Below are positions 6,855-9,085 of a DNA stretch of 9,085 nucleotides, piece by piece (the first letter of the stretch is position 1; the number at the start of each line of letters is the position of its first letter). Made by a program: the position numbers and the translations under genes. Origin of the DNA: an uncultured cyanobacterium (GTDB lineage Bacteria; Cyanobacteriota; Cyanobacteriia; Pseudanabaenales; Pseudanabaenaceae). The DNA lies in contig CAIJEA010000173.1 in assembly GCA_903819605.1 (NCBI GenBank), forward strand, positions 1-9,085, read 5' to 3'. Below the pieces are notes generated by a model. It was given only the letters and a program-made list of their open reading frames with translations, was not told the origin of the DNA and searched no databases.

Positions 6855-7298
6855 TTACATCATTTCCTCTGGAGTTTCTTGATCCCGAACCCGATAGCGA
6901 AACCTTGCTTGTTGAATGCATGGACGCATTTGTTCGTATAGTTCTCGCACATCAATTGGTAAACGCTCTAAAAGAACTTTAGGAGCTGAAAGATCGCGGG
7001 TTAGCAAAAGTATATTTCCTGTCCCCATAATGCGCTGATTTAGAGGTTTCTCTAAGTGGATGTCATCAATTTGATAGACTTCTAGCGTCTCTATATTTCT
7101 GGAAAAAATCCCAATTTCTATGACAATCCTTTGTGAAGTAATCAAATATTGGGTGTTGGTCGATCGCAACCAAAACCAAATTGCACCGATCCCTAAAGTG
7201 AAAATGGCTATTAATAACCTAGTCACACTACCTAAAACCGCAGGATGACCTTTAAAGAGAATGCGCTCATCGGGTAAGGGTATTTTTGCCATGGACAT
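6855..7298 (-). CDS. Membrane-associated bacterial PH-domain protein (YdbS/YdbT type)
   Basis: A 147-aa protein with one hydrophobic segment (about residues 19-44; the stretch LLIAIFTLGIGAIWFWL) followed by a bacterial pleckstrin-homology domain of the DUF304/bPH2 type. The motif TNTQYLITSQRIVIEIGIFSR and then LEVYQIDDIHLEKPLNQRIMGTGNI is typical: Y-x-L/I-T-x-x-R starts the PH fold. The protein ends in a charged tail (RVRDQETPEEMM). Its function is unknown; such proteins are generally membrane-bound. The ATG at 7298 is preferred because GGAAA lies 5 nt upstream. A TTG at 7328 in the same frame (157 aa) lies inside a 13-bp tandem repeat and is unlikely. A second ATG is two codons in. It lies downstream of the argG terminator, so it probably has its own promoter. 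Confidence 0.85.
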   Translation of the reverse strand: MSMAKIPLPDERILFKGHPAVLGSVTRLLIAIFTLGIGAIWFWLRSTNTQYLITSQRIVIEIGIFSRNIETLEVYQIDDIHLEKPLNQRIMGTGNILLLTRDLSAPKVLLERLPIDVRELYEQMRPCIQQARFRYRVRDQETPEEMM

Positions 7299-7324
7299 GA
7301 ATGTTTCCAATAAAAGAAATTGGT

Positions 7325-7350
7325 GCAATTAAAACTTGCAATTAAAACTT
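7325..7350. repeat. 13-bp perfect tandem duplication upstream of the PH-domain gene
   Basis: GCAATTAAAACTT occurs twice with no gap (7325-7337 and 7338-7350), followed by a partial GCATCAATTA. It lies 27-52 bp upstream of the chosen start codon, where a promoter or regulator site would be. CCAAT (7307-7311) and ATTGG (7319-7323) form a short inverted repeat next to it. Confidence 0.75.
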
Positions 7351-7392
7351 GCATCAATTATGGTAACGCCTTAATTATGTTTTTTTGTCGAT

Positions 7393-7485
7393 AGGCTTCT
7401 GCGATTTAGTAAAGAACCAGATTTTTTGTGGCGCGGCGGAGCCGCGCCACAAAAAATCTGGTTCTTTATTTTACGGCACGTCCCT
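7393..7485 (+). repeat. Family-1 MITE-like palindromic element, best-preserved core
   Basis: The 93-bp element runs from AGGC to CCCT. The core is a perfect 28-bp-arm palindrome (7410-7437 with 7441-7468; AAAGAACCAGATTTTTTGTG then GCGCGGC) with a GGA triloop. The tail TTTTACGGCACGTCCCT and the left end GGCTTCTGCGATTTAG match the other copies. It sits between the argG terminator and the PH-domain gene. No transposase is encoded, so if mobile it is non-autonomous. Flanking target duplications are not obvious. Confidence 0.88.
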
Positions 7486-7504
7486 TATAGCGATCGCAAC
7501 CAAT

Positions 7505-7533
7505 AAAAAAGAGGCAGTGCTTTGCACTACCTC
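7505..7533 (-). terminator. Intrinsic terminator of argG
   Basis: On the minus strand, a 10-bp stem (GAGGTAGTGC with GCACTGCCTC, one G-T pair) and an AAA loop are followed directly by six T residues. It begins 21 nt after the argG stop codon. This is the only textbook Rho-independent terminator in the window. Confidence 0.92.
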
Positions 7534-7553
7534 CTTTTCTTAAAGTTTATGGG

Positions 7554-8753
7554 TTATCTATTCTTCTGTGCCCAAACACGGATTGGCATACCCCAGACAT
7601 AGATAAAGCCTTCAGCAGCTTTATGATCGAATTGATCGGCACTGGTGTAAGTAGCCAAGTCTTCATCGTAGAGGGAGTTAACCGACTGACGACCAACGAT
7701 GATCGCGCTGCCTTTATGGAACTTGACGCGCACGATACCTGATACGCGCTCTTGGCTGCTATCAATGAAAGCATCAAGGGCAGCCTTGAGGGGGCTATAC
7801 CAAAGTCCGTTATAAATCATCTTGCCATAGGTGTCTTCGACTCCGCGCTTGTAATGGGCAAGATCGGAAGGCAAAGCAAGGCTTTCAAGATCGCGATGGG
7901 CATGGATCAAGACCAACATTGCGGGAGCCTCATAGATTTCACGAGACTTGATCCCCACTAAGCGGTTTTCCACCATGTCGATGCGTCCCACACCGTTGTT
8001 ACCAGCGATCGCATTCAGTGCGGTAATCAATTCCACAGGTTCAAGAGCTTTGCCATCGATGGAAACAGGAATCCCTTTCTCAAAGCCAATTTCTGTATAG
8101 GTTGGCTCGTCAGGGGTATCGGCTATCGCCTTGGTCATCGCATAAATTTCTTCAGGTGGCTCATTCCACGCATTTTCGAGGGGGCCCGCTTCGATGCTGC
8201 GACCGAGCAAGTTGCGATCGATACTGAATGGCGAAGACTTCTTCACTGGTGAAGCGATCCCAAACCTTTCGCCGTAGGCGATCGTTTCTTCGCGGCTCAT
8301 ACCCCACTCACGGGCAGGAGCAAGCACTTTAATATCTGGATTAAGAGCGGCGATCGATACATCAAAACGCACTTGGTCATTGCCTTTACCCGTACATCCG
8401 TGGGCTACAGCATCTGCGCCATATTCTTCGGCAGCTTCTACCAAGATTTTGGCAATTAGAGGACGCGCTAGAGCCGTTGTTAAAGGATAACGATTTTCAT
8501 AAAGTGCATTGGCTTTAATCGCAGGGAAAGCATAATCTGTGACAAATTCTTTAGTTACATCTCTGACCAGAGAGACTGATGCTCCTGAATCCAGAGCCTT
8601 TTGTTTGATGGGATCTAACTCATCGCCTTGTCCTAGGTCTGCTGCAAGGGTAATGACTTCTTCAACGCCCCATTCTTGCTTGAGATAAGGAATACAAACA
8701 GATGTATCAACGCCGCCTGAATACGCAAGTACGACTTTTTTCGCCCGACCCAT
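7554..8753 (-). CDS. argG: Argininosuccinate synthase
   Basis: Catalyses the ATP-dependent joining of citrulline and aspartate to argininosuccinate, the penultimate step of arginine synthesis, in the cytoplasm. The length of 399 aa is full for the family. The N-type ATP pyrophosphatase loop AYSGGVDTS is at residues 10-18. ENRYPLTTALARPLIAK (about 86-102) and HGCTGKGNDQVRFD (118-131) bind substrate. SIDRNLLGRSIEAGPLE and the C-terminal GLWYSPLK are also typical. The ATG at 8753 is fixed by AGGAGA 5 nt upstream and by the conserved start of the first strand. An SRP RNA gene ends only about 35 nt upstream on the same strand, leaving little room for a separate promoter. Downstream the gene has a strong intrinsic terminator. 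Confidence is very high. Confidence 0.98.
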   Translation of the reverse strand: MGRAKKVVLAYSGGVDTSVCIPYLKQEWGVEEVITLAADLGQGDELDPIKQKALDSGASVSLVRDVTKEFVTDYAFPAIKANALYENRYPLTTALARPLIAKILVEAAEEYGADAVAHGCTGKGNDQVRFDVSIAALNPDIKVLAPAREWGMSREETIAYGERFGIASPVKKSSPFSIDRNLLGRSIEAGPLENAWNEPPEEIYAMTKAIADTPDEPTYTEIGFEKGIPVSIDGKALEPVELITALNAIAGNNGVGRIDMVENRLVGIKSREIYEAPAMLVLIHAHRDLESLALPSDLAHYKRGVEDTYGKMIYNGLWYSPLKAALDAFIDSSQERVSGIVRVKFHKGSAIIVGRQSVNSLYDEDLATYTSADQFDHKAAEGFIYVWGMPIRVWAQKNR

Positions 8754-8758
8754 GAATC

Positions 8759-8764
8759 TCTCCT
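8759..8764 (-). promoter_or_regulatory. Ribosome binding site of argG
   Basis: AGGAGA on the minus strand lies 5 nt before the ATG, in the short gap between the SRP RNA gene and argG. It shows that translation starts independently even if the transcript begins at the RNA gene. Confidence 0.8.
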
Positions 8765-8788
8765 GAACCCATTGCTAAACCTAAAAAA

Positions 8789-8882
8789 GTAGCCCGGGTA
8801 CTACGCCTATCTCAAGCATCCCTTAGTGCTGCTGTCTTCCGACCCTGACACGATTCGGGCGTTGCGATCGCATAGATCCGAG
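8789..8882 (-). ncRNA. ffs: Signal recognition particle RNA (4.5S type)
   Basis: On the minus strand, GTCAGG-GTC-GGAA-GAC-AGCAGC (8828-8849) is the SRP domain IV apical structure: a GGAA tetraloop (8837-8840), a 3-bp stem and the conserved UCAGG/AGCAG internal loop that binds Ffh. The usual stem is UCC/GGA; here it is GUC/GAC, a compensated change. Flanks pair as a long hairpin: CGTG/CACT next to the core, CCC/GGG, CAA/TTG, CTATGC/GCGTAG and GG/CC near the ends. Downstream CACTAAGGGATGCTTGA is as in cyanobacterial SRP RNAs. The length of about 94 nt fits the small bacterial type without an Alu domain. The RNA targets membrane and exported proteins with Ffh and FtsY. Ends are approximate: the 3' end precedes a T6 run (8783-8788), and the 5' end follows a TATAGA -10. 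A HIP1 octamer lies inside at 8864-8871. Confidence 0.93.
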
Positions 8883-8885
8883 CCA

Positions 8886-8891
8886 TCTATA
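8886..8891 (-). promoter_or_regulatory. Probable -10 box of the SRP RNA gene
   Basis: TATAGA on the minus strand is placed so that initiation 6-7 nt downstream falls at the predicted RNA 5' end near 8880. I see no good -35 box at 16-18 nt spacing. The 100 bp further upstream (8892-8990) hold no gene. Confidence 0.5.
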
Positions 8892-8990
8892 AGATTAGCA
8901 CTAAGCGGGAAAGTTAGACTAATTGTTGGCAAATCCACACATAATTTTTTCGTTGATTGTTTGTTTGCATGGGTTTCAATGCTTACTTAA

Positions 8991-9081
8991 AGGACGCGCA
9001 GCAAAATAAAGAACCAGATTTTTTGTGGCACAGCTCCGCTGTGCCACAAAAAATCTGGTTCTTTATTGATCGCAAAACCCT
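8991..9081 (-). repeat. Family-1 MITE-like palindromic element, inverted copy
   Basis: The 91-bp element has AGGA/CCCT ends. The core is a perfect 30-bp-arm palindrome (9005-9034 with 9038-9067) with loop TCC, that is GGA on the minus strand. The tail sits on the low-coordinate side (AGGACGCGCAGCAAAATAAA), so the copy is inverted relative to 7393-7485. Compared with that copy the inner stem differs by paired changes (GGCGCGGC to GGCACAGC with the matching changes opposite), so the hairpin is conserved rather than the sequence. It lies about 110 bp upstream of the SRP RNA 5' end. Confidence 0.88.
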
Positions 9082-9085
9082 AACC

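Larger units (their letters stand above)
225..8871. repeat. Dispersed HIP1 octamers (GCGATCGC)
   Basis: Exact copies begin at 225, 291, 597, 723, 1539, 1916, 2613, 3300, 3594, 3679, 4919, 6477, 7490, 8005 and 8864, most of them in coding sequence. This is the hallmark interspersed palindrome of many cyanobacteria. There is none between 4927 and 6476. Confidence 0.95.

Noticed and set aside
7547..7777. Minus-strand 76-aa ORF in another frame at the argG 3' end
   Set aside because: It lies almost entirely inside well-conserved argG coding sequence and has no independent signals.
8789..8801. NtcA-like palindrome GTA...TAC upstream of argG
   Set aside because: The spacer is 7 nt, whereas NtcA sites need 8. 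It lies at the 3' end of the SRP RNA, where it is explained by the terminal stem.
8822..8905. 9-bp inverted repeat CTTAGTGCT / AGCACTAAG spanning the SRP RNA gene
   Set aside because: One arm is part of the conserved SRP RNA and the other lies upstream of its -10. No plausible structure or function follows, so chance is the simplest explanation.
934..9081. CRISPR array from repeated palindromic units
   Set aside because: The copies are kilobases apart, in both orientations, without regular spacers or cas genes.

Overview
The window looks cyanobacterial. I count at least 15 exact copies of the HIP1 octamer GCGATCGC in 9.1 kb, where chance predicts well under one. The gene content (argG, an SRP RNA with cyanobacterial-style flanks, a small free-standing LON-domain protein, a MASE1 hybrid kinase) fits that. 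The AT-rich intergenic DNA full of perfect palindromes suggests a filamentous or Pseudanabaena-like lineage, but that last step is impression rather than proof.

Every gene I can support lies on the minus strand. In transcription order (high to low coordinate) they are: SRP RNA (ffs, about 8789-8882); argG, argininosuccinate synthase (7554-8753), with a clear intrinsic terminator at 7505-7533; a small membrane PH-domain protein (6855-7298); a LON substrate-binding-domain protein (5978-6619); a MASE1-HisKA-HATPase-receiver hybrid kinase (3580-5889); ald, alanine dehydrogenase (2293-3390); a single-pass membrane protein with a BamE/SmpA-like C-terminal domain (1055-2098); and a secreted TPR protein (62-802). 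The cellular genes are ordinary: nitrogen/amino-acid metabolism (argG, ald), signalling (kinase) and protein targeting (SRP RNA). There is no sign of one dedicated pathway or of a defence island.

The unusual layer is the non-coding DNA. Most intergenic gaps carry a long, perfect or near-perfect palindrome. I see three families. Family 1 is a MITE-like element of about 93 bp with AGGG...CCCT ends: complete copies at 934-1026, 7393-7485 and 8991-9081, and a terminal fragment at 6769-6791. Family 2 has arms beginning AACCCYAGAA and a GTGGC core: 2241-2309, which overlaps the ald stop codon, and 3498-3554. Family 3 is one 26-bp-arm palindrome at 789-859, apparently inserted in frame into the signal-peptide region of the TPR gene. 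Nearly all of them fold to a C-G-closed purine triloop (GGA, GAA or AAA) on one strand. The argG terminator and a hairpin at 1026-1048 share that triloop style.

The two most interesting points are (i) the family-3 insertion, whose removal together with one TTCG direct repeat is exactly 78 bp and restores a continuous plausible signal peptide, and (ii) the SRP RNA gene ending in a T6 run only about 35 nt before the argG start codon, leaving little room for a separate argG promoter.
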